Source: Cycloclasticus sp. symbiont of Poecilosclerida sp. N
GTDB lineage: Bacteria; Pseudomonadota; Gammaproteobacteria; Methylococcales; Cycloclasticaceae
NCBI GenBank assembly: GCA_002101205.1
Contig: LWTM01000066.1
Location: forward strand, 1-52,236
Direction of reading: 5' to 3'
DNA: 52,236 nucleotides
How positions within the stretch are numbered: position 1 is the stretch's first letter; every line of letters begins with the position of its first letter. The position numbers were made by a program, and so were the translations under genes. Below, one piece after another: positions 9,685 to 17,747 of this stretch. Under the pieces are notes generated by a model. It was given only the letters and a program-made list of their open reading frames with translations, searched no databases and was not told the origin of the DNA.

Positions 9685-10494
9685 GTGTTTAAATTACTGA
9701 TAGTTTTATTATTATTTTCTTCTTCAGCATTAGGTTTAAGTGTTGCTTCTTGGAACATATTACAGCTAGGTTGGGCTGATAATAAGAAAGGTTATGCGCC
9801 ATTGGTTGACGTTATCTCGCAACATGACTTTGTTGCGCTTCAAGAGGTCATGAGCACTGAGTCTTTAGATAAGCTTAACAGTGAGCTTAATAAGACGGGT
9901 CACTGGGACATAATGGTTTCTCATCGTTCTGTAGGCGATGGTCGTTATCGAGAGTTTTTTGCTTTTATATACAGGTCTGACCGTATTGATTATATGGGTG
10001 CAGCTAATCTTTATTTGGACCCGGGCAATAAATTTGCAAGAAAGCCATTTTCTGCAAAGTTTTGTGAAACAGCGACAGGTTTTTGTTTTACAGCAGCTAC
10101 GGTTCATTTAATTTACGGTAAAACAATTATTCGTAGACAAGTTGAAGCAATGGCTTTATCAGGTTACGTAGACTATCTTCGCTCAAACATTGCTCAAGGC
10201 GACCCTATTTTATTGACGGGTGATTTTAACTTAGATCATGAATCTAAAGGGTTTGAAGCTATAAAGTATGATGGTTTTACTCCTTTATTCTCTACGAAAA
10301 CAACATTAAGCAAGTCGAATAATAGACACACGAGTGCTTACGATAATATTTGGGTTAATACAACGTGTAGATTCAAAATGTGTCGTTCACCTTCTAATAA
10401 ATATATAGACAAATCCCCCCGCAGGTTAGGCATGAGTCACGCCCAAGCTAGAGAGGCTGTGAGCGGTCACGCCCTCGTTGTAGCGAGCTGGTAA
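9685..10494 (+). CDS. Secreted endonuclease/exonuclease/phosphatase-family protein
   Basis: This 269-residue protein has an N-terminal signal peptide (about 1-17, hydrophobic LLIVLLLF then ALG), so export is predicted. The rest follows the DNase-I/EEP fold: SWNILQLG (22-29), ALQEV with the metal-binding Glu at 54, TVHL around His141, and LTGDFN with Asp180 and Asn182. The last motif, usually S-D-H, reads SGH (260-262), so one normally conserved Asp is missing. The start is GTG with a good AGGAGT ribosome site. Base composition is more AT-rich than the flanking core genes and it sits among IS remnants, suggesting transfer. A secreted DNase or phosphodiesterase is likely, but substrate and activity are unproven. 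Confidence 0.8.
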   Translation: MFKLLIVLLLFSSSALGLSVASWNILQLGWADNKKGYAPLVDVISQHDFVALQEVMSTESLDKLNSELNKTGHWDIMVSHRSVGDGRYREFFAFIYRSDRIDYMGAANLYLDPGNKFARKPFSAKFCETATGFCFTAATVHLIYGKTIIRRQVEAMALSGYVDYLRSNIAQGDPILLTGDFNLDHESKGFEAIKYDGFTPLFSTKTTLSKSNNRHTSAYDNIWVNTTCRFKMCRSPSNKYIDKSPRRLGMSHAQAREAVSGHALVVASW

Positions 10495-11082
10495 GACGTG
10501 ATGCTGGTTTATGGGTAATTATGAGATGGGTTTTGGCAATGAGGATACTAATAACCCCCTCCTATGGGCCTGTAAATCATTCCGTGTAAACGCTGATTTG
10601 TTTAAAGATAGCCTTTGCGCCTCTCTTCGTGAAGGAGGGTAAATGGATTCATGGTCTTTGGCCATTGTCTTATCGGTAAGGTCCCTTTTCTGCTGGCCGT
10701 CAACAACGCCCGAAAACTGAACCACTTCACTTCAGATGATGTTAGGGACAATAAGACAGCCTTTTTTGAGATAGAATATAACTATTCTAAAATGGGCTTT
10801 TAATTAGGCACCCTCCCCCCATAATACGGCTTAGGTCAGCGCCAATCATTCGGTTATTGGTTTAACCCCAGCCGGAGAGTCCTATGTGAAAACACTGGCT
10901 TACCGTTAAATATTACTGAGAAAAACTACTGGGCTGAATACAAAACTGTGGTCAAATCTTAAGTAGCCAAACACCCCCCTATTAGCTAGCTAAGACCAAC
11001 ACTCTAAGATTATAGAATATGCAAAAGGTTTGAATATCTGCAATTATGTTACCATTAGTGAAAAGGTCAGACTCTAAAAACC
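10495..11082. other. Gap of about 590 bases, no gene recognised
   Basis: This stretch separates the nuclease and AAA+ genes. Short open stretches exist on both strands, but none resembles a family I know or has a convincing ribosome site. Their patchy nature suggests decayed coding DNA rather than a regulatory region. Confidence 0.4.
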
Positions 11083-12060
11083 ATGGCTATCGCCAACCAA
11101 TTAAAAGCATTATTAAAATCGCATGTAGAGGGCGATGAGAGTATGTTTTTGTCTATTGCCATGCAAATGGCTGCACATGAAGCTAAACAAGGTCATGGAA
11201 AACTCGCAAAAGATATTCGAGAGTTAATAGATCAAGCTAAAAAACCAAACTCTAGATTAAATTCAACGCCCACACCATTAGCCAGGCCAAAAGGTGAATT
11301 AAATAACCTTCTTAGTGTTTCATACCCTAAGTTAAACTTAAACCATATGGTTCTGTCTGCTGATATCCAAGCAAAGTTACAGCGGCTTATCAAGGAGCAT
11401 AAACATGTTAAGCAGCTGCGCGTTCATGGTTTAGCTCCACGTAAAAAACTAATGCTCGTTGGCCCTCCAGGAACAGGTAAAACGTTAACCGCCTCTGTTT
11501 TAGCTGGTGAACTTGGCCTGCCACTTTTTGTGGTTCGTCTTGACAGCTTAATGACTAAATTTATGGGTGAAACCGCGAGCAAACTACGTTTAATTTTTGA
11601 TGCTGTTGAGCAAACACGTGGAGTTTATTTGTTTGATGAGTTTGACAGCATTGGCTCTCAAAGAGGTGCTCTTAATGATGTTGGAGAAATGCGCCGGACT
11701 CTGAATAGTTTTTTGCAGATGATTGAGCAAGATGCCTCAGATAGTTTGTTAATCGCGGCAACAAACCACTCGGAACTGCTAGACCATGCTCTGTTTAGGC
11801 GCTTTGATGATGTAATCAAGTATGAATTACCTGAAAAAAAAGAGGTAATTAGCACGCTGAAATCTAAATTAGCTAACTTTAAAACATCCAGAATCCAGTG
11901 GGAAAAAGCAGCGAATGCAGCTGACAGGCTCAGCTATGGTGATATTACTAAAGTGTGTGAGGATGCCATTAAAGATGCCGTTATTCATAACCGTACATCA
12001 GTAACTCACACTAATCTAATGCATTCCATTAAAGAGCGCCACATGGTTAGTCAAAAATAA
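11083..12060 (+). CDS. AAA+ ATPase, orphan member of the type usually paired with a subtilisin-like protease
   Basis: In this 325-residue protein an N-terminal helical region (about 1-65, with FLSIAMQMAAHEAKQGHGKLA) precedes one AAA+ module. Walker A GPPGTGKT is at 127-134, Walker B VYLFDEFD at 181-188, the sensor-1 region AATNH at 225-229, and the arginine-finger pair FRRFDD at 238-243. All ATPase residues look intact. From memory, this family is often encoded beside an S8 (subtilisin) peptidase in accessory and defence-type loci. No peptidase follows here; instead a scrap of Fic/RhuM DNA lies convergent to it. It may be an orphan survivor. The function as a two-component system is inferred from family context only. 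Confidence 0.8.
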   Translation: MAIANQLKALLKSHVEGDESMFLSIAMQMAAHEAKQGHGKLAKDIRELIDQAKKPNSRLNSTPTPLARPKGELNNLLSVSYPKLNLNHMVLSADIQAKLQRLIKEHKHVKQLRVHGLAPRKKLMLVGPPGTGKTLTASVLAGELGLPLFVVRLDSLMTKFMGETASKLRLIFDAVEQTRGVYLFDEFDSIGSQRGALNDVGEMRRTLNSFLQMIEQDASDSLLIAATNHSELLDHALFRRFDDVIKYELPEKKEVISTLKSKLANFKTSRIQWEKAANAADRLSYGDITKVCEDAIKDAVIHNRTSVTHTNLMHSIKERHMVSQK

Positions 12061-12112
12061 TGATCTATTAAATTCATGCAAAAAACCAGCAAGGAACGCT
12101 TACCCCACCTTC

Positions 12113-12406
12113 TTATAAAAGCACCTCCAACTTCCAGCCGCTACACTTTTCCCATTCATGCACTCTTTGTATCACCTCTTGTAGGAATGAATAAGTGCTT
12201 TTTGCCCAAGACACAACCTCAGCATTATCATGATTATAAAACTCACGCAGAAACGTTGAGCGCGTTGCGCTATTAATTTGAATAAGTTGTTCGGTGATTG
12301 CATCGTAGCCGCTACTGGTAGCGTAAACATCTAACTCCTTACGCCAAAATACCTTTTCAGAAGAACGAATATCACGGATACGCGCTAACAACTCAGCAAA
12401 GTAGTT
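12113..12406 (-). pseudogene. RhuM-family protein fragment
   Basis: Translation starts ELLARIRDIRSSEKVFWRK, LDVYATSSGYDA, which matches the conserved core of RhuM (virulence-type) proteins found near restriction systems and toxins. The upstream two thirds of a normal RhuM are absent. The tail after YDA (NSATRSTFLREFYNHDN and onward) does not look like RhuM and may come from another gene. It is joined out of frame to a Fic scrap upstream. Confidence 0.65.
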
Positions 12407-12620
12407 GCCACCTCCTCTTCTTCATACATAACGGGGGCAAGCCTAAAAATTTCCTTTGAAACATTATCCGTGCGAACCTTACCCGCAAAGTCGTATATTT
12501 CACCAAAAAGGTGATGCTGAATATCGGCTAAAGCTTGAGAACCACCTGCATTTAGGCGGTCTAAAAAACCGTTGGTTTCGCAATCTCTTTTTAAATCAAG
12601 AAAATGGTTAGCCAGCCCCT
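12392..12620 (-). pseudogene. Fic-protein fragment
   Basis: The frame reads FLDRLNAGGSQALADIQHHL, then FGEIYDFAGKVRTDN, FRLAPVMYEE, followed by a stop. This is the segment just before the catalytic HPFxxGNGR in one class of Fic AMP-transferases. The catalytic motif itself is missing and the reading passes straight into RhuM-like sequence in another frame, so a deletion has fused two unrelated genes. There is no start codon. Confidence 0.65.
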
Positions 12621-12628
12621 TTCAATTT

Positions 12629-13513
12629 TTACTGTTCGTTTTTGAGCCCAACCGAAAATTTCCAACTTTCATCCGGTAAATCATCAGGCACAACATAAAA
12701 AACACGCGCCCACAGGTAATCACCAGACTCGTACCCTGTGGTATCGATTCCTTGTTGATGCAGAGAATCGAGCACCTGTTTTTTCTCTTCGGCCGATGCA
12801 AATCGACGTTGCGGCAATATCTCATCAGACAACCAAACTCGATACCCGCACGATTCAAACAACTTTCGATATGGCTCAAGAGGGAACATACGTAAGAGAC
12901 AATGAGCCATCCACGGCTTGTTCGGAGCACATAGTTCAATAATTTTTCGTAGGCTAACCTCAGAAACATAGCCCAAGCAGCCAGTTGAAATTAAACAATC
13001 ACTTTGTTTAATCTGTTCCGCCTGCGTGTCATCGGCAGAATGTTTCTCAAGGTCTACACATACACTATGGTCAAGCAAGCCCGTTTCTAGTCCAAAATCA
13101 AGAGCAGGCTTGGAAATATCCAGACCGATGACCTTAATGTTCGAACGTGGGCTTCTCCCCAAGCAGAGCTGCTGATTATGCAAATCTCGCTGGGCTAGAG
13201 GTAAATCCGAATAGCCATCCGTTAAGTAGTGATCGCAAAAATCCACCAGTGATAAGTTCCATTTCAATAGAGCCCCATTAATACCATAGGATGTGCCAAT
13301 GTCGAGCACATGAACTTCTTGTTGATTCGGATGCGCTGCACTGTATCGAGAAACTAGATGCTCAATATAAGCTTGTGCTTCAGTCGGTATACGATAGTCG
13401 AGTTGGCGCATTACATTTAAATAGGGTTGCGGAGTATCCGCTGTGTAAATCGAATCAAAATTCGCTTTACCACTTGCGTCCAGTTCTTGCGAATTTGTTG
13501 AACCATCATCCAT
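12629..13513 (-). CDS. Class I SAM-dependent methyltransferase of the acyltransferase operon
   Basis: This 294-residue protein has a Rossmann methyltransferase core. Motif I is VLDIGTSYGING at about 69-80, the acidic motif II is VIGLDIS, and later there is a CLISTGCLGYVSE segment where motif IV is expected. The substrate cannot be read from the sequence. No signal peptide is present, so it is cytoplasmic. It is the last gene of a three-gene operon, 9 bases after the oxygenase gene. N-methylation of an amino group would fit the partners' chemistry, but that is inference; O- or C-methylation is also possible. Confidence 0.8.
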   Translation of the reverse strand: MDDGSTNSQELDASGKANFDSIYTADTPQPYLNVMRQLDYRIPTEAQAYIEHLVSRYSAAHPNQQEVHVLDIGTSYGINGALLKWNLSLVDFCDHYLTDGYSDLPLAQRDLHNQQLCLGRSPRSNIKVIGLDISKPALDFGLETGLLDHSVCVDLEKHSADDTQAEQIKQSDCLISTGCLGYVSEVSLRKIIELCAPNKPWMAHCLLRMFPLEPYRKLFESCGYRVWLSDEILPQRRFASAEEKKQVLDSLHQQGIDTTGYESGDYLWARVFYVVPDDLPDESWKFSVGLKNEQ

Positions 13514-13522
13514 AATTCTCTC

Positions 13523-14413
13523 TCAATCAAGTAATTTATCGCTACGAACAGTAGCTCGTTCAGCGATTGTATGCACATCTAGCGTGCGACCAAATAACTG
13601 CTGTGTCCGTGCCAAACCACCAACAACACCAGCCTCCTGAGTGTAAGCAAAAATAGCGCTATGCCTTTCTCTCTCTCCCTCGACTGAGCTCACTCGGTGC
13701 AAAGAGTAACGTCCACAAAATAATTGTAAATCGCCACAATGTAAGCCTAGCTGTTGAATACAGTCGTCAGCCTTACCGTCTAACACCTCACGAACTAAAG
13801 AAAAATTCTCTGCATCAGGACCACGAATACCTGGACAATATTCAAACACCCCGCCCTCTTCAGCCTGACGTGTTAACAAACTCACAGTAAATTCATTAAT
13901 ATCAAAATGCCAGGGATGCGACTTGCCAGGTTTCAGTACACTCAAGCATAAACCAGCCAAAGGGTCGGCTAGCGGATGGATTTTTGGCAACCGAAAGCAA
14001 TCGGCCAAGAATTTTTGAAAAAACGTATTTGTATATAGCTTTTGGATCAGGTGACTAGGCGGGATTTTATCTCGAGCAACAAAAGCATTTTCACGTTGAA
14101 ACTGCACCTCAGCCGGATGACCTACGGGTAGGCGCTGCTCTATCTTAATATTATAGACATTCACCGTTTCACTTTGATAATAAGCTTCCGGTGCTACCAT
14201 TTCACCTTCAGCCGCAATCTGTTCAATTGCTTCAGGGCGAATAAAATTAGGTAGAACGCAGCAACCGTCCTTTTCCAATAAGGTATGACAACGTTCGAGC
14301 ATTTCTTGCCGGCCGGGGGGTACACCAAAGTGCAGCGGGTATTTATCAAGGTCAACAATTGCCGCAATGTCGGTGATTTCATTATGCACGGATCGCGCGC
14401 CATTCAAACTCAT
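13523..14413 (-). CDS. 2-oxoglutarate/Fe(II)-dependent oxygenase (hydroxylase type)
   Basis: This 296-residue double-stranded beta-helix oxygenase shows the iron-binding facial triad as His169-x-Asp171 (PWHFDINEF) and His239 (GRYSLHRVSSVEG). Arg248 or Arg250 (GERERHSAIFAY) is placed to hold the 2-oxoglutarate carboxylate. The triad Asp is kept, whereas halogenases of this superfamily replace it with Gly or Ala, so hydroxylation is the predicted reaction. The start codon overlaps the acyltransferase stop (ATGA), indicating translational coupling. It is second in the operon, between acyltransferase and methyltransferase. The substrate is unknown; a small amino acid or betaine would suit the neighbours. 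Confidence 0.82.
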   Translation of the reverse strand: MSLNGARSVHNEITDIAAIVDLDKYPLHFGVPPGRQEMLERCHTLLEKDGCCVLPNFIRPEAIEQIAAEGEMVAPEAYYQSETVNVYNIKIEQRLPVGHPAEVQFQRENAFVARDKIPPSHLIQKLYTNTFFQKFLADCFRLPKIHPLADPLAGLCLSVLKPGKSHPWHFDINEFTVSLLTRQAEEGGVFEYCPGIRGPDAENFSLVREVLDGKADDCIQQLGLHCGDLQLFCGRYSLHRVSSVEGERERHSAIFAYTQEAGVVGGLARTQQLFGRTLDVHTIAERATVRSDKLLD

Positions 14414-16236
14414 TCCTCCGCCAGTAACTCAGCAAGTTCAAGCAAAGTGCTGGTGAGATGTTGTGAGTATTTTTGCATCTGCTCAGCCACTGAGCTAGGT
14501 GTGCTTAAAAATCCATAAATGGCATTACGTCGAGGTAAATAAGAATGACCAATACATTTCTCACTGGTGGAACCAAAACCAAACATTAGAACGTGATCAG
14601 AGGGAACCGAACTGGTACTTAGATAATCGTCTCTCATCTTCAACCAACCAGGACTTTCAAATAGAGCTAGGTCTTTCGAATAAATATTTAATTCATCTGT
14701 TCGCCCCTCTGCTAGCAATAACAGTTGCCATAGGTGTTGTTCCGGTGCTTGCCCTGCCTGGCAATCCTTAGCTCGTGAGATATGCGCATCAGCGGCCGCA
14801 CGAAATGCCTGAACTTTGTCTGATTTACCCATGCCGGCATCACTCATACATGCAACGAAAGCCTGACTTTCGGGTGTTACTACACGCATTGCCTCGGTTC
14901 GTCCGCGATCAAAATGTCGAGTGGACACGGATTCGTAGGTCGCACCTGTTAGTCCCTTCGCTTTAAAGTGAGCATACTGAAAAGCCATTTGTAAAAAAGC
15001 GTCTGGAGACATCTTTAGTGATTTGATGTAATCGGTACCAAAATCTAAAAATTCAAAATATTCTGTCGCCGTATTTTTTGCTAAAACTGTAAAGCCTTCT
15101 CTGGCTCTAGATATATGGGCTTTTAAACTCGCATCCAAAGTAAAAACCAAGGTGGAATAATCTGCTACGCGTGCAGTTGTACCACGCGCAGTTCGTAGAC
15201 GCTCAAGCACAGCGTTATCGTGAATGGCATTGATAAGTTCAACTACCACCGTACCATCGAGGCCACAGTGCTCGCCATTTACCCCAGCTGCACCGTTATC
15301 AAACACAATAAAAGAAATTGATTTGTCGAACCAACGGTTACCCGCATCACCTTGCAGAACTTCATCTGTTGCCGCCTTAACCCCAGAAGGACTTTCTCGC
15401 TCAAGGCAAACACAAAACAAAGCTTCTTCGATGATATCAAGCAATTGAGCATTGTCACCATTAGCCGCTAACTGAGGATAAACTTCTGCCCAATCGTTAC
15501 GCGGTAATGCCGTTAAATAACCCGCTTGCGCATTGAGGTCTGGTGTAGTCGTAGTCGCCTTAATTTGTTCGAGAGCCGCTTCTAGCTCATCAAGGTTATA
15601 CGGTTGCCCTTGTTTATCAATGACCTCTAGGCGGTAAAATTGACCACCAAAAATTACAATGATGTGGCGTGCTGAGGCACAACCTGGCCACTCATCTGAG
15701 TAAGGTGAACGCACCGCATCTCGCCCTATACCTGGGATTCTCGTCGTCGAAAACAAGTATTTATACTCACTCATACACTGTGGCGTTCCGCGATTCGTTG
15801 CTTCGGGCAGAACCTCATCTGCTAAACGTTGACGAAAATCCAAGCTTCCTGCGATTAATTCGGCTGCGACTTCTATCTGCTTGTCACTACGTTGTCGAAA
15901 TAAAAAACAAAAATTAGCATTGATTGCGATCGGCACCCGACGCCCAAGGTAACGGGCTGGCCAAAACTCATCGAGCCAACTATAAACATCTTCTCGCTGA
16001 TTATAGGTTGTGAGCAAAGCATGCAGTTTTTCACCCGCACCTCCAACTCGACCAAAGTAAGCAATATTTTTACGGGTCTTCTCAAGCTCAGCAGGGCCAA
16101 GCAGTGGTGTGCACCACTGTTCAAATCTTTCCAATGAATCTGCAAGTCCAGGCAGAGAAATTCTGGGGAGCTTGCCTATGTTTTTGAATGTACCATCCGA
16201 ACGATGGCCTGCACCGTTTAATTTCATCATACTCAT
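14410..16236 (-). CDS. Choline/carnitine O-acyltransferase family protein
   Basis: This 608-residue enzyme has the carnitine acyltransferase length and layout, which is uncommon in bacteria. The N-terminal LPRISLPGLADSLERFEQW (about 23-41) is followed by ARYLGRRVPIAINANFCFLF, STTRIPGIGRD, and HIIVIFGGQFYRLEV. The catalytic His323 lies in GVNGEHCGLDG. The carboxylate-binding segment YESVSTRHFDRGRTE (about 434-448) and a C-terminal FGFGSTSE motif are present. The family moves acyl groups between CoA and the hydroxyl of carnitine or choline. AGGAAAG precedes the ATG. It heads the operon with the oxygenase and methyltransferase, so the acceptor may be a hydroxylated, methylated metabolite made by them rather than carnitine. 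Biosynthetic use is inferred. Confidence 0.88.
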   Translation of the reverse strand: MSMMKLNGAGHRSDGTFKNIGKLPRISLPGLADSLERFEQWCTPLLGPAELEKTRKNIAYFGRVGGAGEKLHALLTTYNQREDVYSWLDEFWPARYLGRRVPIAINANFCFLFRQRSDKQIEVAAELIAGSLDFRQRLADEVLPEATNRGTPQCMSEYKYLFSTTRIPGIGRDAVRSPYSDEWPGCASARHIIVIFGGQFYRLEVIDKQGQPYNLDELEAALEQIKATTTTPDLNAQAGYLTALPRNDWAEVYPQLAANGDNAQLLDIIEEALFCVCLERESPSGVKAATDEVLQGDAGNRWFDKSISFIVFDNGAAGVNGEHCGLDGTVVVELINAIHDNAVLERLRTARGTTARVADYSTLVFTLDASLKAHISRAREGFTVLAKNTATEYFEFLDFGTDYIKSLKMSPDAFLQMAFQYAHFKAKGLTGATYESVSTRHFDRGRTEAMRVVTPESQAFVACMSDAGMGKSDKVQAFRAAADAHISRAKDCQAGQAPEQHLWQLLLLAEGRTDELNIYSKDLALFESPGWLKMRDDYLSTSSVPSDHVLMFGFGSTSEKCIGHSYLPRRNAIYGFLSTPSSVAEQMQKYSQHLTSTLLELAELLAEE

Positions 16237-16681
16237 ACGAGTTCTTTCCTATTTCAATTACAGACGAGGCGCGAACTCAAATGGCGACACGGAGTTCAAA
16301 ATCTTGTGATTACCAATCTGTTATCAGCTTCAGAATTTGGGAATTTCCGTCTGTCAAAACCTCCATTTTAGTATACACATAATAAAGAAGTGTGGCAAAA
16401 ATCAGAACCGAACCTTCGTTTACGAACGGCTGATGTGCAGATTACTCTTAAAAATAAAAACTTAGCTGTTATCTAAAAAGCTGAGGCGACTCAACAATAG
16501 TAAAGCAGGATGTTCTTAGCAAGCTGATGACTCACCAAATAAGATATATTCCAAGAGTAAAACCCATTGCTTTGAGATTGTGGGAGTAGAGTGAGGGGTG
16601 ACACAACAAAGGCTGCATAACTCGTTGATTTGAAAGAGGTGCTGGCGGTGTGCCTCCCTCATTATGGATAGAGTATTAGAC
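16237..16681. other. Upstream region of the acyltransferase operon; no gene seen
   Basis: About 445 bases between the operon start and an IS21-type end. It must hold the operon promoter, but no pair of -35/-10 boxes is good enough to name. No recognisable protein remnant was found on either strand. Confidence 0.4.
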
Positions 16682-16726
16682 GACAATTAGCTTGGCCGGT
16701 TCGCGACAACTAGCATGGCCGGCTCG
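16682..16726 (+). mobile_element. IS21-family terminal repeats (left end)
   Basis: Two tandem copies of a 22-base unit, GACAA(T/C)TAGC(T/A)TGGCCGG and then (T/C)TCG, start at 16682 and 16705. Multiple direct repeats of about 20 bases upstream of istA are a hallmark of IS21-family ends. A broken istA begins 40 bases downstream, supporting the call. No istB or right end follows. Confidence 0.7.
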
Positions 16727-16765
16727 GGTAAACTTCAGACCTGTTTAATCATCAAGAAATTTTTT

Positions 16766-17107
16766 ATGGCTGGAACCCTCATAACCCCAGAACAGGTTAA
16801 TTTATATATGTCTTATCGTAAGAACCCTAAACAATCACAAGCAAGCTCAGCTGCTAACGCTTTTTTTCAGAGCGTATCGCAAGGCGTATCGAATCGATCA
16901 CGCGGGAACATTGAACCATTGCCAGACAATATCAACGCAGGCATTAAACCTCGCGTCATTAATGGTCTATTAACTCGCCAACTGATTGAACACTCTGGCG
17001 ACACTTACATTATTAGCCCAGCCAGATACACCGCTATTGGCAAACAACCAATAATTGAAAAACCGCCGCATCGAAAAGGCACAAGACAGGCCGCCATACA
17101 GTTTTAG
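16766..17107 (+). pseudogene. Chimeric ORF: istA N-terminal remnant joined to DUF3489-like tail
   Basis: The start MAGTLITPEQVNLYMSYRKN and following residues match the N-terminal helix-turn-helix of IS21 transposase IstA. A frameshift follows: the alternative frame gives RAYRKAYRIDHAGT, the continuation of that domain. From about 16915 the open frame reads PLPDNINAGIKPRVINGLL, TRQLIEHSGDTYIISPA, RYTAIGKQP, which resembles the small DUF3489 winged-helix proteins often found in mobile regions. The open reading frame is therefore probably an accident of deletion rather than a working gene. The istA part is well supported; the DUF3489 assignment is tentative. Confidence 0.5.
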
Positions 17108-17155
17108 TTGACCTTACAAACTGAACTCACTCAAAGCTCTAATGCATTGCTAATA

Positions 17156-17209
17156 TAACGTTACGTGCTATATTAATATTTAATACAGGCTATTGTAAAG
17201 GTAACGTTA
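17156..17209. promoter_or_regulatory. Paired TAACGTTA palindromes, probable ParD operator
   Basis: The perfect 8-base palindrome TAACGTTA occurs at 17156-17163 and again at 17202-17209, the second one running into the parD start codon. The stretch between them is AT-rich and contains TATATTAAT-type -10 material. Type II antitoxins normally repress their own promoter through such repeats. Confidence 0.55.
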
Positions 17210-17454
17210 TGGCTAGAAATACATCAGTAACGCTGGGTGAACATTTTGATGAGTTTGTTCGTGAAAAGATTAATGCAGGACGATTCCAGTCGGTCAGTGA
17301 AGTTGTACGCGCAGGGCTACGTAAACTAGAAGAAGATGAAACAAAACTTCAAGTCCTTAGGGATAAGCTCCAAGCGGGTGAAAACAGTCCATTAGTAAAA
17401 GGCTTTGATGGTAAAAAGTTTATATCAGGGTTGCACAGCAAACATCTTAAATGA
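17209..17454 (+). CDS. parD: ParD-family antitoxin
   Basis: This 81-residue protein is a ribbon-helix-helix antitoxin. NTSVTLGEHFDEFV (4-17) is the DNA-binding strand and start of helix, then GRFQSVSEVVRAGLRKLEEDE gives the second helix. The charged C-terminal tail is the part expected to wrap ParE. It overlaps the toxin start by ATGA, the usual coupling. AAAGGT lies before the ATG. The toxin partner is interrupted, so the antitoxin is currently a survivor without a clear target, or it may still act on related toxins elsewhere. Confidence 0.9.
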   Translation: MARNTSVTLGEHFDEFVREKINAGRFQSVSEVVRAGLRKLEEDETKLQVLRDKLQAGENSPLVKGFDGKKFISGLHSKHLK

Positions 17455-17747
17455 CAGCACAATATTATCTAAGGTCTCTTGCACAAGATGACCTAGAATC
17501 TATCTGGCTATACACCGTTGAGCATTGAGGTGTCACACAGGCTGATACTTACCTTGAAGCACTCATTAAGCGTTTTGAATGGCTGGTTGAAAATGCCAAG
17601 ATGGGCAAACCAAGAGATGATGTAAAGAATGGGTATTATTGCTTTTTTGAAGGAGCGCATCTTATTTTCTATACCCCAAAAGACAACCAAGTTGATATTA
17701 TTGGAATACCTCATCAGCGGATGGATATTGTTGAGTATTTGAGCTGA
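17451..17747 (+). pseudogene. parE: ParE-family toxin with in-frame TGA at a Trp position
   Basis: The frame reads MTAQYYLRSLAQDDLESIWL, YTVEH, TGA, then GVTQADTYLEALIKRFEWL to PHQRMDIVEYLS and a final TGA. This is a complete 98-codon ParE frame except that codon 26 (17526-17528) is TGA where family members usually have Trp (I..Y....WG..QA). No other disruption is present. A single G-to-A change explains it. Unless TGA is read through, no toxin is made. The start overlaps the parD stop. Confidence 0.85.

Noticed and set aside
9444..9692. An 82-codon frame before the nuclease gene
   Set aside because: Lys-rich, no family resemblance, and it overlaps the ribosome site and start of the nuclease gene.
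10519..10725. A 68-codon minus-strand frame in the gap before the AAA+ gene
   Set aside because: No ribosome site and no recognisable domain; the region looks decayed on both strands.
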